Source: an uncultured Pelagibacteraceae bacterium
GTDB lineage: Bacteria; Pseudomonadota; Alphaproteobacteria; Pelagibacterales; Pelagibacteraceae
Assembly: GCA_902614975.1 (NCBI GenBank)
Contig: CACMND010000001.1
Location: 62,001 to 126,000, forward strand
Length of the DNA: 64,000 nucleotides
Direction of reading: 5' to 3'
Positions within the stretch are counted from its first letter, which is position 1. Each line of letters starts with the position of its first letter. The translations under genes were made by a program, and so were the position numbers. Below, one piece after another: positions 25,221-34,738 of the stretch. The notes under the pieces were generated by a model, which searched no databases, was not told the origin of the DNA, and saw only the letters and a list, made by a program, of their open reading frames with translations.

Positions 25221-26547
25221 GTTTATTTAATTGATAAAGATAAAAACCTAATGGAAGATAAATTATAGCATTCAAATAATTATTAAAAAAGTTTCCATTG
25301 GGAAGAATGAAAATAAATGCATTTACAACGAAACCAATATTTAAAAAATATAATTTTACTTGCTTTAAAGAAAGCTCTAACTTTTTAATTTTTGTTAGAT
25401 ATAATTGAAACAAGATTTTTTTCATTAATGAAAAAAATATAAACAAATAAAAAAAGGTTCCTAATAATCCAGTTTCTGCCATTATTTGGAGTATAAAATT
25501 ATGGGGGTGGGTTGTGCAACTAGATTGTTCAATAAAGAACTTTTCATCTGAACATTTTTTTCTATACATATTTGGTCCCTTGCCAATAATGGGACTGTCT
25601 TTAAACATTTTAAATGCTGTCATAAAATGTACTTCATGTGCTCTAGAAAAAAGATAAAAACCTCTATCTGGTTTTTGCTTAAAATAAATATCTTCACCAG
25701 TTTCAAATGTATATTGCTTAATTCCTATACCTTGCAATGTTTGGTCAACTATTCTCTCCTTTAAATCTGCATTATTGTAAACAATTAGTACAGAAGTAAA
25801 AAAGTAAAAAAGTAAAAATGATAAAAATTTCAACAACTTTTTTTCAAACAAAATATAAATTGAAAATATAAAAATACTTAGTCCAAAAAAAGCTGTTCTC
25901 TCGCCAGAAATTAATACTAAAATTGTAAGAAGAAACAAAAACGATATAAGTTTATAGTTTACTTTATGGTTTATAAAATAAAATAAAAATAAATAAAGTG
26001 GTAATAATCTCATAATAAAACTTCCTACAATTTGCCTATCACCAAATGGGCCTGTTAATCTTAAATTAGGTTTTTCAAATCCCATTAAACCTTTACCAAA
26101 AAAAAATTGGAGAAATGATTCAATTAATACAATTATCAAAGTTAAAGTTAAAAAATAAAAGAAGTATCTTGTAAAGTAATTATAATTTTTTATTAAAAAA
26201 CTTATAAATACAGAGAAAATAAAAAACCTTGCATAAAAAAATGAACTTTTAAGAGAGAAAGAAATATTTTCAGACAATAAAGAGTTTAAAACAATATAAA
26301 TCCAAAAAATAAAAAAAAATTTAAATAAATAATTATTAAAGTATTCAAATAATTTATATTTGAAAATTAAATAAATAAAAAAAAAAGAGCAAATAAATAT
26401 TGTTAAGTCTGGCAAAAAAGGACCAGTTAGTAATGAAATTGGAAATAAGCAGACAAGTATAATTAAGATATTAGCATACATCACATCATATTTAGATTTT
26501 ATTTCAAATTTTTCAGATTTTTCAAAAATTTTTAAGATAAAACTCAT
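25213..26547 (-). CDS. O-antigen ligase/polymerase-like membrane protein
   Basis: The 444-residue protein has about a dozen hydrophobic helices and a large periplasmic loop. Between two membrane blocks it shows LRLTGPFGDRQIVGSF, LISGERTAFFGLSIF, IIGKGPNMYRKKC and TTHPHNFILQIMAETGLLG, the arrangement of Wzy_C/WaaL family proteins, in which an Arg and a His in the periplasmic loop take part in catalysis. The C-rich loop (CSDEKFFIEQSSCTTH) may be disulphide-linked. It is co-directional and overlapping with the WecA-type gene. Whether it polymerises repeat units or ligates them to lipid A core cannot be told. Confidence 0.85.
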   Translation of the reverse strand: MSFILKIFEKSEKFEIKSKYDVMYANILIILVCLFPISLLTGPFLPDLTIFICSFFFIYLIFKYKLFEYFNNYLFKFFFIFWIYIVLNSLLSENISFSLKSSFFYARFFIFSVFISFLIKNYNYFTRYFFYFLTLTLIIVLIESFLQFFFGKGLMGFEKPNLRLTGPFGDRQIVGSFIMRLLPLYLFLFYFINHKVNYKLISFLFLLTILVLISGERTAFFGLSIFIFSIYILFEKKLLKFLSFLLFYFFTSVLIVYNNADLKERIVDQTLQGIGIKQYTFETGEDIYFKQKPDRGFYLFSRAHEVHFMTAFKMFKDSPIIGKGPNMYRKKCSDEKFFIEQSSCTTHPHNFILQIMAETGLLGTFFYLFIFFSLMKKILFQLYLTKIKKLELSLKQVKLYFLNIGFVVNAFIFILPNGNFFNNYLNAIIYLPLGFYLYQLNKHE

Positions 26548-26610
26548 ATAATTTATAGAATTTAGATTTAGTATTATGATAAGACTTTATTTTAAAATAT
26601 TAAAGATTAA

Positions 26611-27702
26611 ATGCAAATAAATTCACCAGGATATTGTTTTGTTTCTTTATATCAATCATATCCTTCTTACCATGGGGCTTCGGATATAACTTATAATTTT
26701 TTTAATTCTTGGCCTAACAAAAACAAAAAGCTATTTCAAATTACAAATTCAAAAATTAAAAAAAAAAAAATATTCAATATAAGTAATAAATTCAGTTTTT
26801 TAGGGACCCTTTATAATCTTTTTTTAATAACTTATCATATTAAAAAATATTTTAACAAATATCATAAAAAAGTTTTAATTATTGAAGGTGCAAGTTGGGC
26901 AGGATACATATATTTTTTAACAAATTTATGTAAAATTTTTATCAAAGATGTAATTATAATATATCATGCACATAATTTAGAGTATGAGGTTAGAAAATTA
27001 AAAAATAATTTTTTTATTTCTTATATAACTTTTTTTTTAGAGAAACATATTTATAAAAATTATATTGGAACTTGTGTTAGTGCAAAAGATTATAACTTTA
27101 TTTTAAAAAATTATGGAACTAAACCGATATTATTTGAGAATGGAGTAATAAATTTTAAGAAAGAACCCGTACTAAACAAAAAATTAAATAAAAAAAAGTT
27201 TATTTTATTTTGTGGTTCTTATAGCTACTGGCCCAATAAAATTGCAATAGATACAATAATAAAACAAAGGAAAATTTTTGAAAATATTTATCCAAATATA
27301 AAATTTGTATTCACTGGCGAAGGTATAAATAATTTTAAATATAAAAATTTTTTAAATTTAGGAATTGTAAAAAAAACAAATTTGGTGTGGTTAATTAAAA
27401 ATTGTTTTTTGTTTTATGCGCCAATGCCAAAGGCGCCAGGCACAAAATTAAAAATCATTGAAGCCATATATCATGGTGCAAAAGTTATTTGTTCAAAACA
27501 TGCATTAGTAGGTATAAAAAATATAAAAAATATGAAATCAATAATTATAACATCTGAGAATAAGCTTAAATACAATTTGAATCAAATAAAAAAAATTAAA
27601 AAAAAAAAAAATAAAATTAAAGATTTAAAAATGTTTAGAAAACATTATGATTTAAACAAAAAAACGATCAACTTTTATGAAAAAATTAACAAACTTTTAT
27701 AG
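26611..27702 (+). CDS. family 4-like glycosyltransferase
   Basis: The 363-residue protein has the GT-B pattern: an N-terminal half with a HAHNLEYEVRKLK motif after a VIIIY strand and a C-terminal half with FILFCGSYSYWPNKIAIDTII, KFVFTGEG and FYAPMPKAPGTKLKIIEAIYHGAKVI, the E-x7-E donor-binding stretch of GT4. The C-terminus is lysine-rich. The gene contains two unusually long poly-A tracts, 13 nt at 26758 and 14 nt at 27598. Its last 26 bp overlap the next gene. The nucleotide sugar is unknown. Confidence 0.82.
   Translation: MQINSPGYCFVSLYQSYPSYHGASDITYNFFNSWPNKNKKLFQITNSKIKKKKIFNISNKFSFLGTLYNLFLITYHIKKYFNKYHKKVLIIEGASWAGYIYFLTNLCKIFIKDVIIIYHAHNLEYEVRKLKNNFFISYITFFLEKHIYKNYIGTCVSAKDYNFILKNYGTKPILFENGVINFKKEPVLNKKLNKKKFILFCGSYSYWPNKIAIDTIIKQRKIFENIYPNIKFVFTGEGINNFKYKNFLNLGIVKKTNLVWLIKNCFLFYAPMPKAPGTKLKIIEAIYHGAKVICSKHALVGIKNIKNMKSIIITSENKLKYNLNQIKKIKKKKNKIKDLKMFRKHYDLNKKTINFYEKINKLL
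26758..26770 (+). repeat. poly-A tract, 13 nt, inside glycosyltransferase gene
   Basis: Thirteen A residues encode KKKK-I in the first fifth of the GT4 gene. A tract of this length is a candidate for slipped-strand length change, which would shift the frame. Confidence 0.8.
27598..27611 (+). repeat. poly-A tract, 14 nt, inside glycosyltransferase gene
   Basis: Fourteen A residues encode KKKK-N near the C-terminus of the same GT4 gene. This is the longest homopolymer I noticed in the window. Confidence 0.8.
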
Positions 27703-29152
27703 TTACAATAATTTTTTTATAATTTTATTTATATGTATTATAATTTGGGGATCTTTAGGAACTAAATATATCCCATTTTCTGAATTAAATTTATTAAATA
27801 AAGATTATTCATCAATACTTTATGATATTAAAATTATTATTAACAATTTAAGATATTTTGCACCATTGGGTTTGGTGATACTTTTATATTTTTTAAAAAA
27901 AAAAATTAAATATAGTTTCGTTTTTGACTTTATTACTTTTACAATTTTTTTTACTTTTTTAGTTGGAAGTTATAATCTTTATTATTTTAATCAGAATTTA
28001 ATCGATTTATTCACTAGTAATAATTTACTAATAATAACTGGTTATACTCCGAAGTTCATAAGAGATATTATGATGTGTTTTTATTTTATATTTGCTTATT
28101 TAGTATTAAGAATATTAGATAAAAACGAACTTTATCTTTTCATCAAAATTAGTTTTGGTTTTTTAATATTTTCATCTTTGTTAACTCTGATGTATGCTTA
28201 CAGGGAATATATCACAAATTTAAAAGAATATCTTTATTTTACACAGTTTTTGATTAATGGAGAGCTATTTGGAGTTCCATCGATTAGATCTTTGGGATTG
28301 AGCAGAAACTTGTTTATTATAATTATTCCAATTAGCTTATATTATTTTTTTAGTAAAGAAAAAAAATTTAAAATTTTATTTTTATTAGCAATTATTTTTT
28401 TATCATTTAATATTTTTCAACTACAATCAAGGACTAGTCTTTATTCTTATTATATGTACTGCTTTATTATAATTGCAGTTTTATTTTTTAATAAAAGTTA
28501 TAAGGAAATCGTTAAGAGTTTATTTATACTCATATTAATACCTCAAATTTTAAATATTACAGTTCCAATAACTAAAAAATATTTAATAAATAATACACTT
28601 GAATTTAAATTTCCAAATAGCAGAATTTCTACCATGATGCCTAACAACCCCTCACTTTCAAAGAAAATTGATCAAATGAAAATGGATAATGTTGATGATG
28701 AAAAATTCTACGATGAAAATATCGATAAAAAAATTAATTATTTAGTAGTTTCAGAATATACTTCAGGAAGAGTAAATCTATGGAGAAAAACATTAGAAAT
28801 ATTTGAATTAAAAAAAAATCATAAATTTGATTTTTTAGGATTTGGTCCTGCGGCTGATAGATATTTTTTAAAAGAAACTGTATCTAATTCATTTTTTTAT
28901 TCTTTAATCTCAGGAGGTATATTGGGTCTTGTTTTCACAGTGATTTTTCATTTTTATGTAACTATTAATTTATGTAAATTCTTACTACAAAAAAAAAAAA
29001 TTTCTGAAGACATACTTTCATATTCATTAATTTTTATAATATTTTATATACTATTAAGGGGTTTAGTAGAGAGTAGTTTTGTTATGTATGGTATTGATAA
29101 CATTATATTATTTCAGAGTATAGTTTATTTGAAAAAATTTAAAATTACCTAA
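27677..29152 (+). CDS. second O-antigen polymerase/ligase-like membrane protein
   Basis: The 491-residue protein has about a dozen membrane helices and a long extracytoplasmic loop between about residues 300 and 410. It has the loose Wzy/WaaL pattern: LGLSRNLFIIIIPISLYY, LQSRTSLYSYYMY with a membrane-edge Arg, then after the loop a conserved TSGRVNLWRKTLEIF followed by FLGFGPAADRYF and SNSFFYSLISGGILG. It starts 26 bp inside the preceding glycosyltransferase gene, indicating coupling. It is not closely similar to the other polymerase-like protein at 25 kb, so the two probably serve different steps or glycans. Confidence 0.75.
   Translation: MKKLTNFYSYNNFFIILFICIIIWGSLGTKYIPFSELNLLNKDYSSILYDIKIIINNLRYFAPLGLVILLYFLKKKIKYSFVFDFITFTIFFTFLVGSYNLYYFNQNLIDLFTSNNLLIITGYTPKFIRDIMMCFYFIFAYLVLRILDKNELYLFIKISFGFLIFSSLLTLMYAYREYITNLKEYLYFTQFLINGELFGVPSIRSLGLSRNLFIIIIPISLYYFFSKEKKFKILFLLAIIFLSFNIFQLQSRTSLYSYYMYCFIIIAVLFFNKSYKEIVKSLFILILIPQILNITVPITKKYLINNTLEFKFPNSRISTMMPNNPSLSKKIDQMKMDNVDDEKFYDENIDKKINYLVVSEYTSGRVNLWRKTLEIFELKKNHKFDFLGFGPAADRYFLKETVSNSFFYSLISGGILGLVFTVIFHFYVTINLCKFLLQKKKISEDILSYSLIFIIFYILLRGLVESSFVMYGIDNIILFQSIVYLKKFKIT
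28989..29000 (+). repeat. poly-A tract, 12 nt, inside polymerase-like gene
   Basis: Twelve A residues encode Q-KKK-I in a cytoplasmic loop of the polymerase-like protein. Confidence 0.75.
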
Positions 29153-30983
29153 AAGCATTTAATATTTTTTCTATTTCTAATTTAGTGTCGTTTATGTTTT
29201 TAAATGTAATTGGAAAAATTTGTTTTTTATCTAGAAATTCCTTATCAAAATCTAAATTTTCATCAAAAAAAACTTTTACACCTCTAGAAATACAGTCAAA
29301 ACAAAACAAGGAATAAAAGTTTTCTGAGCTAATGATTGTATATTTGGTTTTTTTACATAAATTTAAAACCTTTTCTCTAGAGATTAAACCATATTCTTCA
29401 ATTCCATCTAAATTCGTTTTTTCTCCTATAGTTACTATTCTGTAGTTTTTTCGTAATACTTTTATAAATTCGACCAATTGTTCTGTGCCTTTAGAAGGAT
29501 AAAAACGAGTATAAAAAATAAAATCAATATCTTTTTCATCAATATTTACTTCTTGCTTAGTTAAATAAAGATTGTGCATAAAATTAAATTTTGATTTTTT
29601 TAAAACTTTTTCAAATAAAATTGACTTTAGATTTGAGGTATTAAAATGCAAATTTTTATATCTAAATGAAAGAATTATATTTGATATAAAAAACTGTATT
29701 GGCATCAAATATTTTCTAAAAAATTTTTCCCAATTTTTTATATTTTTATTATAATCTTGTGATCCAGTTATTGGTCCCAAAATAGTATTTGGAGGCAATA
29801 ACAAAAAAATAACAAAATTCCATAGTGGTAAAAAATTTATATAAGCAACTTTATTTCCTGTTAAATATTTATACCAAAGATAAGGAATACCAATAAAGGG
29901 ATTTATATATCTATCTGCAAAATTAAGACTTGCAAGTTTTATTGGATTTATTTTTTCCATTTTCTCCAAATTTGTATTTGAATTATAATTTCTTACAAAA
30001 ATATTTGTTTTTTTTAAGTTATATTTATTTAAAATATATTCTAAAAATAAATTAGCAGTTATTCCTTCGCCATTAGTTTTACTATAATCACAAACCCAAC
30101 AAAAAATTGACTCTTTGGTTTTCGTTATATTTAATTTTTTATTCCATTCTTTATCGCTACTTATAAAATCAATAAACTGAGAATTTAACGACTGAAAAAT
30201 ATTTGTAATGTTTCTGCCTAAAAACCATGGTAGTGAATCTAATATAATATAAAAAAAATCTTTTATTTTTATAGGATCAACAAAGTTTTTTGCTTCTTCT
30301 AAATATAAATCCGTAGATCCTGTCTCTCTAAAAGTTATTTGATTATCATGGTATTTAAAGCCAGAAAGATAGCTATTAATAATGTGAAGCTTATACTTTT
30401 TTGCAAAAGTATACCATAAATACATATCGCCACTTTTTTTTAATTTCTTAAAATAATGAATATCTAAATCTTCTATTAATTTTGGTCTCCAAAAGGTTGA
30501 CTCTTGTTGTATAAAAGGAAGATATTTACCATATACGCCACATCTTATTAAATTTGATCTAAAGTTGTACGGAATTTGAATTTTTATTATTTCAGAAGAT
30601 TCATTATAGATAATCTTTAAACCTGTAGCCCAGTTAATCTGATTGTTTGAAAAAACTTTTTTTAAAACTGAAAATGCAGATTTATTCAAAAAATCTCCAG
30701 CATTTAGATATCCCATTACATCTCCATTTACATGCTTGAAACCTTTTGAAAGACCGTCATAAAGACCTTCATCTTTTTCGATAAAATGTTTTATTTGTGG
30801 GCATAATTTACTATAGTGTTGAATAATAGAATTTGTGTTATCTTTTGAATCTCCATCAACTATAATGTATTCAAGTTCACATTTAGAATTTAAAAATTCA
30901 GTTTGCTGTATAACTGACTCAATTGTTTCTTTAATATATTTTTCAGCATTATAACATGTTGTGATAATTGAAAATTTAAACAT
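29145..30983 (-). CDS. fused GT2-GT4-like bifunctional glycosyltransferase
   Basis: The 612-residue product has two transferase-like parts. Residues 1 to about 240 are a GT2 (GT-A) domain with FSIITTCYNAEKYIKETIES, YIIVDGDSKDNT, EGLYDGLSKGF, MGYLNAGDFL (DxD equivalent) and QESTFWRPKL. Residues about 290-612 have GT-B-like features: FCWVCDYSKTNGEG, then DFIFYTRFYPSKGTEQLVEFI and a degenerate nucleotide-sugar region near SRGVKVFFDENLDF. The second part is weakly conserved and lacks a clear EX7E motif. Its start lies 11 bp from a divergent gene. Confidence 0.78.
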   Translation of the reverse strand: MFKFSIITTCYNAEKYIKETIESVIQQTEFLNSKCELEYIIVDGDSKDNTNSIIQHYSKLCPQIKHFIEKDEGLYDGLSKGFKHVNGDVMGYLNAGDFLNKSAFSVLKKVFSNNQINWATGLKIIYNESSEIIKIQIPYNFRSNLIRCGVYGKYLPFIQQESTFWRPKLIEDLDIHYFKKLKKSGDMYLWYTFAKKYKLHIINSYLSGFKYHDNQITFRETGSTDLYLEEAKNFVDPIKIKDFFYIILDSLPWFLGRNITNIFQSLNSQFIDFISSDKEWNKKLNITKTKESIFCWVCDYSKTNGEGITANLFLEYILNKYNLKKTNIFVRNYNSNTNLEKMEKINPIKLASLNFADRYINPFIGIPYLWYKYLTGNKVAYINFLPLWNFVIFLLLPPNTILGPITGSQDYNKNIKNWEKFFRKYLMPIQFFISNIILSFRYKNLHFNTSNLKSILFEKVLKKSKFNFMHNLYLTKQEVNIDEKDIDFIFYTRFYPSKGTEQLVEFIKVLRKNYRIVTIGEKTNLDGIEEYGLISREKVLNLCKKTKYTIISSENFYSLFCFDCISRGVKVFFDENLDFDKEFLDKKQIFPITFKNINDTKLEIEKILNAFR

Positions 30984-30994
30984 AAACTAAACTT

Positions 30995-32029
30995 ATGATA
31001 ATTAAAAAAAAAATTCTTTCAAACGAAATTATAAGAAGAAAACTTAAACAAATTAGATCAAAAGACAAACATTTATTTAAGAACGATCATATCAGGTTTA
31101 TTGGTAACAGTTATATATATAACTTAAAAAATACAACAATATCATCTGATGGAAGATTAGTAACTACGTCAAATGGAATTATTAATGATTATCTCGGTTT
31201 TAGCAGCATTAGTAAGAAAGTTGCTCTTAAAAAGATTATTTTAAAATCAATATATTATCTAAATATATTTGTTAAAAAAATTTTTTTCAAAAGTATTTTT
31301 GTTAATATGAATTGTGTTGTTATATACAATAGAAATTCAAACGGTTTTTTTCATTGGTTAACAGATACTCTTCCAAAAATTGCTATAGCGAAAAAAATTA
31401 ATAAAAAATTTACTTTAGTTTTACCATCTAAATTAAACTTAAAATTTATTAATCAAAGCTTAAATGAATATAACGTAAAATTTTTTTTCATGAAAGAGAA
31501 CAAAAATTATCATTTTAAAAAAATTACTTATATTGGAGAATTATATCCTTCAGGTAGTCCAAGAAAAAAGGTTTTGGAAAATTTAAAAAAACAAATCAAA
31601 ACAAAACCTTCAAAATTTAATAGAGTTTATATAAGTAGAAATAAATCAAACAGAAGAAAAATTTCTAATGAAATTGAATTAATCAAACTTTTAATGAAAT
31701 ATAAATTTAAAATAGTATATGCTGAAAAATTGTCATTTTTAAGCCAAGTAAATTTATTTTCATCTGTAAAATTTTTAATAGGATTGCATGGAGCGGGAAT
31801 ATCTAATATTTTATGGATGAAAAAAAATACTAATTTACTAGAATTAAAACCAGAAAAAGATCTATACTTAAATTGTTATTACAATATAGCAAACTTATTA
31901 AATATAAATTACAATTACTTAGTTTGTAAAAAAAATAACTATTTTAAATCAAGCAAAAATTCAGACTATTTTGTTAATATTGATTCTTTAAATAAAAAAT
32001 TAAAAAAAATTTTAAATGAAAAAAAATGA
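30995..32029 (+). CDS. GT61 family glycosyltransferase (DUF563)
   Basis: The 344-residue protein matches the glycosyltransferase 61 pattern: FFHWLTDTLPKIAIAKK, FNRVYISRNKSNRRKISNE and the signature VKFLIGLHGAGISNILWMKKNTNLLELKPE (around residues 263-290). Family members add xylose, arabinose, GlcNAc or related sugars in eukaryotes and act in bacterial capsule and LPS synthesis. It overlaps the WecG-type gene by 14 bp and starts 11 bp from the divergent fused transferase gene. No membrane segment is evident. Confidence 0.85.
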   Translation: MIIKKKILSNEIIRRKLKQIRSKDKHLFKNDHIRFIGNSYIYNLKNTTISSDGRLVTTSNGIINDYLGFSSISKKVALKKIILKSIYYLNIFVKKIFFKSIFVNMNCVVIYNRNSNGFFHWLTDTLPKIAIAKKINKKFTLVLPSKLNLKFINQSLNEYNVKFFFMKENKNYHFKKITYIGELYPSGSPRKKVLENLKKQIKTKPSKFNRVYISRNKSNRRKISNEIELIKLLMKYKFKIVYAEKLSFLSQVNLFSSVKFLIGLHGAGISNILWMKKNTNLLELKPEKDLYLNCYYNIANLLNINYNYLVCKKNNYFKSSKNSDYFVNIDSLNKKLKKILNEKK

Positions 32030-32678
32030 AATTAAATTGCTAAATAATATAAATAAAATTCCTATTAAAGAAAATTTTGTTTTTAGTGCTCTAAATCTAG
32101 CGTTCCTTGCTTATTTGGGTTATGGAACAATAAAAATTTCTAAAAATTTTTTTTTATGGTGTGATGGAATACTTGGACAATTTTTATATAAATCAAAAAA
32201 AATTCCTGGCAATCAATTTATAAAGTATTTTTATAAATTTAAATATAAAGAGATAGTAATAATTGGTAACTACTCAAATTATCAAATTAAATATTTTAAA
32301 AAAAAATTTAAATCAAATGTATATGGGATCAAACTTCCTATTGTTAACCAAAAAAATATAAAAAGATTTATTCCTAAAATAAAAAAAAATAGTTTAATAT
32401 TAATAACATTACCTACACCAAAACAGGAGATGTTGTCTTATGAAATTATAAAAAAAAATAAGCACTATAAAATAATCTGTATTGGTGGAGGTTTAAGTAT
32501 AACAACGGGAGAAATAAAAAAATGCCCTAAAATATTATCAAAGTTGGGTATGGAGTTTGCATGGAGGTTGAGAACAGATACTTTTAGGCGCTTAAAAAGA
32601 TTATTTTTTACTCTTTCAATATACTTATATTTTACTATTAATAAAAAACTAAAAAGATTTAAAATAATAAAGATTTAA
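32016..32678 (+). CDS. WecG/TagA/CpsF family glycosyltransferase
   Basis: The 220-residue protein belongs to GT26, which adds the second sugar of lipid-linked repeat units (for example ManNAcA in enterobacterial common antigen). It shows LILITLPTPKQEMLSYEI (the G-x-PKQE motif), IICIGGGLSITTGEIKKCP and GMEFAWRLRTDTFRRLKRLF, all family signatures. The N-terminal part is shorter than usual (about 240 residues) but carries DGILGQFLYKSK in place of the DGxG motif. Its stop overlaps the convergent gene by 20 bp. With the WecA-type gene it could form the first two assembly steps. Confidence 0.83.
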   Translation: MKKNEIKLLNNINKIPIKENFVFSALNLAFLAYLGYGTIKISKNFFLWCDGILGQFLYKSKKIPGNQFIKYFYKFKYKEIVIIGNYSNYQIKYFKKKFKSNVYGIKLPIVNQKNIKRFIPKIKKNSLILITLPTPKQEMLSYEIIKKNKHYKIICIGGGLSITTGEIKKCPKILSKLGMEFAWRLRTDTFRRLKRLFFTLSIYLYFTINKKLKRFKIIKI

Positions 32679-33531
32679 AACTTCTTCTTAAATTGAATAA
32701 TATTGTTCTAATTAAAAAAAATATTCGATATTTTTGTTTAGTTGAAATCCACTTTATGTATTTTTTATTTTTTTGAGACATCATCAATGCTGTGTCAGGT
32801 ACATTGCCTCCGGTTGTTGATATCAAATAATCACTTTCTGACATAATAAATAAGTCTAAAATGAAATCATCTCCACTTGTTTGCCTCAATTTATTAGAAT
32901 TAAATTTTATTCTATTATTAATTAAATTATATTCTTTTTTTAAAATAGAAGTTAATTTTAATCTATAATGCATTTCATCAGTTGCCAAATAAATATTTTT
33001 ATATTTTTTTGGTATTAACCCAAAAATATTTTCGATAAATTCATTAAGCTGGCTTTTTAATATCAAATCTTTTTTTGGTATCTCAAAAAAATACGTATAA
33101 TTATTTACAAGTTTATCTGTAATTCTAGAGTGTACACAAACATACTTACCATATTTTTTAAATTTTTTTATTTTTTTCAGAATTTTTTTTTTTGGTATTA
33201 ATAATTTATAAGTTTTTTTCCATTCATGAAGTAATCTAAAATTATTTATGTTTTTATTTTTATTAAATTTTAAACAAGTATCTATAGATACACTGGAATT
33301 AAAAGGTGTCATTTGTAAAGTTTTCACTTTTTTTCTTTTTACATTTGTAACAATAAAATTTTTTATTTTGAGAAGTTCAGTAAAATAGTATGGACATTCC
33401 TTATTTTTAATTTCAAATATCTCGATCTTTCTAATCTTTTTTTTTAAAATCTTATTATACGCTATGCAAAAAGTAATTTGTCTTAAACGGTCACAAAAAC
33501 CTGAATTCATTTTTGAGAGATCTATGTACAT
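32659..33531 (-). CDS. GT23-like fucosyltransferase-fold protein
   Basis: The 290-residue protein resembles NodZ/FUT8-type fucosyltransferases: LSKMNSGFCDRLRQITFCIAY at the N-terminus, the GDP-binding VCVHSRITDK at residues 131-140 (compare HxRRTDK), and IYLATDEMHYRLKL, LDLFIMSESDYLISTTGGNVPDTALMM in the second domain. The Arg in the R-x-T-D motif is kept but the preceding position is Ser where NodZ has Arg. A GDP-sugar donor is therefore likely. It is followed by a GT4 gene 2 bp upstream on the minus strand. Exact acceptor unknown. Confidence 0.7.
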   Translation of the reverse strand: MYIDLSKMNSGFCDRLRQITFCIAYNKILKKKIRKIEIFEIKNKECPYYFTELLKIKNFIVTNVKRKKVKTLQMTPFNSSVSIDTCLKFNKNKNINNFRLLHEWKKTYKLLIPKKKILKKIKKFKKYGKYVCVHSRITDKLVNNYTYFFEIPKKDLILKSQLNEFIENIFGLIPKKYKNIYLATDEMHYRLKLTSILKKEYNLINNRIKFNSNKLRQTSGDDFILDLFIMSESDYLISTTGGNVPDTALMMSQKNKKYIKWISTKQKYRIFFLIRTILFNLRRSFKSLLF

Positions 33532-33533
33532 AT

Positions 33534-34730
33534 TTATCTAATAATTAAATTATTTAAAAATGAATTATATTTGAGTCTTATTCTTTTTTCTGACCAATTA
33601 TTTTTAGAAGTTTTAATTGCATTTTTTATAAATTTGGACCTTAATTTTTTGTCATTAATTAAATTATTAATTTTTCTTGCATATAGTTTATGATTAAATG
33701 GTTTGATTAAATAACCATTTTTACCATCATTTATAATGTCCGAAATTCCTCCAACATCATATGCAACAATCGGTTTTCCACACGATTGTGCCTCTAGGCC
33801 AATATTTGGAAGATTATCTAATCTTGAAGACAATACAACTATATCACAAAGATTATAAACTTTAGATAATTGTTTTTCATTTTTAATGTAATTTAAATTA
33901 ATCAAATTAAATTTAACTTTTGTATTAAAAGGATTCTTGCTAGCTACAACTAATTCAAATTTTTCTTTATCTAATGTATTTAATGATTTAATCAATAAAT
34001 CAATTCCTTTTCTATAATCATGTGAACTACCAAATACAGCAAAAAAAATTTTTATTTTATTATTTTTATTTAAATTAAGACTTTTTATTTTCGTAATATT
34101 TTTTGGAAAGTAAATTTCATGATTTACTGGGTAGGGAATATTTACAATTTTTTTATTTTTAAATAACTTACTTTCTTTTGATATTTTTGTTAACCACTTA
34201 CTTGGGCAAACTATTGCCAGTGGTTTAAGTCCTATTTTTTTTTTGTATGACATTTTGGAAAAAAAATTTTGAAAATCTCCCCTTATATATTTTTTATCTT
34301 TATGATTTAAATAATTTTCTGTTCCGCAAATCCACCACATATCATGCATTGTAATGACAAATGGTTTTGTTATTTTTTTTACATCATTAATTGACAGAGT
34401 TTCTGCATTTATCCAATGTAGATTTACTAAATCATAGTCTGAATTATTTATAAATTTTAATATTGGAGAACTAAAAAAGTTATATGATTTAGGATGCGGA
34501 TTTTTATCGAATTTGCTTATAAATATTCCAAAATAATTTTTTAATTTGAATAATAATTGATTAGTTGAATCATCAAAAGAATAAATTTCTTTTTCATTAG
34601 AAATTTTTTTTATAACAAACATTGTACTTTTATGCTTGGGTTTTAAACTATCAATAACTTTATGTATTCTATAGGCTGATTTAGCTGCTCCACCAAATAA
34701 ATCTGAATAAGAGATATTTAAAACTTTCAT
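33534..34730 (-). CDS. GT4 family glycosyltransferase
   Basis: The 398-residue GT-B protein begins MKVLNISYSDLFGGAAKSAYRIH, a typical WcaL/WbaZ-like N-terminus, and contains HWINAETLSI and FVITMHDMWWICGTENY. The C-terminal half has FAVFGSSHDYRKGIDLLIKSL, NLPNIGLEAQSCGKPIVAYDVGG and ISDIINDGKNGYLI, the standard GT4 donor site. It belongs to the group of WcaC/AmsK-type colanic acid transferases. It sits in a minus-strand run with epimerases. Donor and acceptor cannot be named. Confidence 0.9.
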   Translation of the reverse strand: MKVLNISYSDLFGGAAKSAYRIHKVIDSLKPKHKSTMFVIKKISNEKEIYSFDDSTNQLLFKLKNYFGIFISKFDKNPHPKSYNFFSSPILKFINNSDYDLVNLHWINAETLSINDVKKITKPFVITMHDMWWICGTENYLNHKDKKYIRGDFQNFFSKMSYKKKIGLKPLAIVCPSKWLTKISKESKLFKNKKIVNIPYPVNHEIYFPKNITKIKSLNLNKNNKIKIFFAVFGSSHDYRKGIDLLIKSLNTLDKEKFELVVASKNPFNTKVKFNLINLNYIKNEKQLSKVYNLCDIVVLSSRLDNLPNIGLEAQSCGKPIVAYDVGGISDIINDGKNGYLIKPFNHKLYARKINNLINDKKLRSKFIKNAIKTSKNNWSEKRIRLKYNSFLNNLIIR

Positions 34731-34738
34731 TAAAAAAT

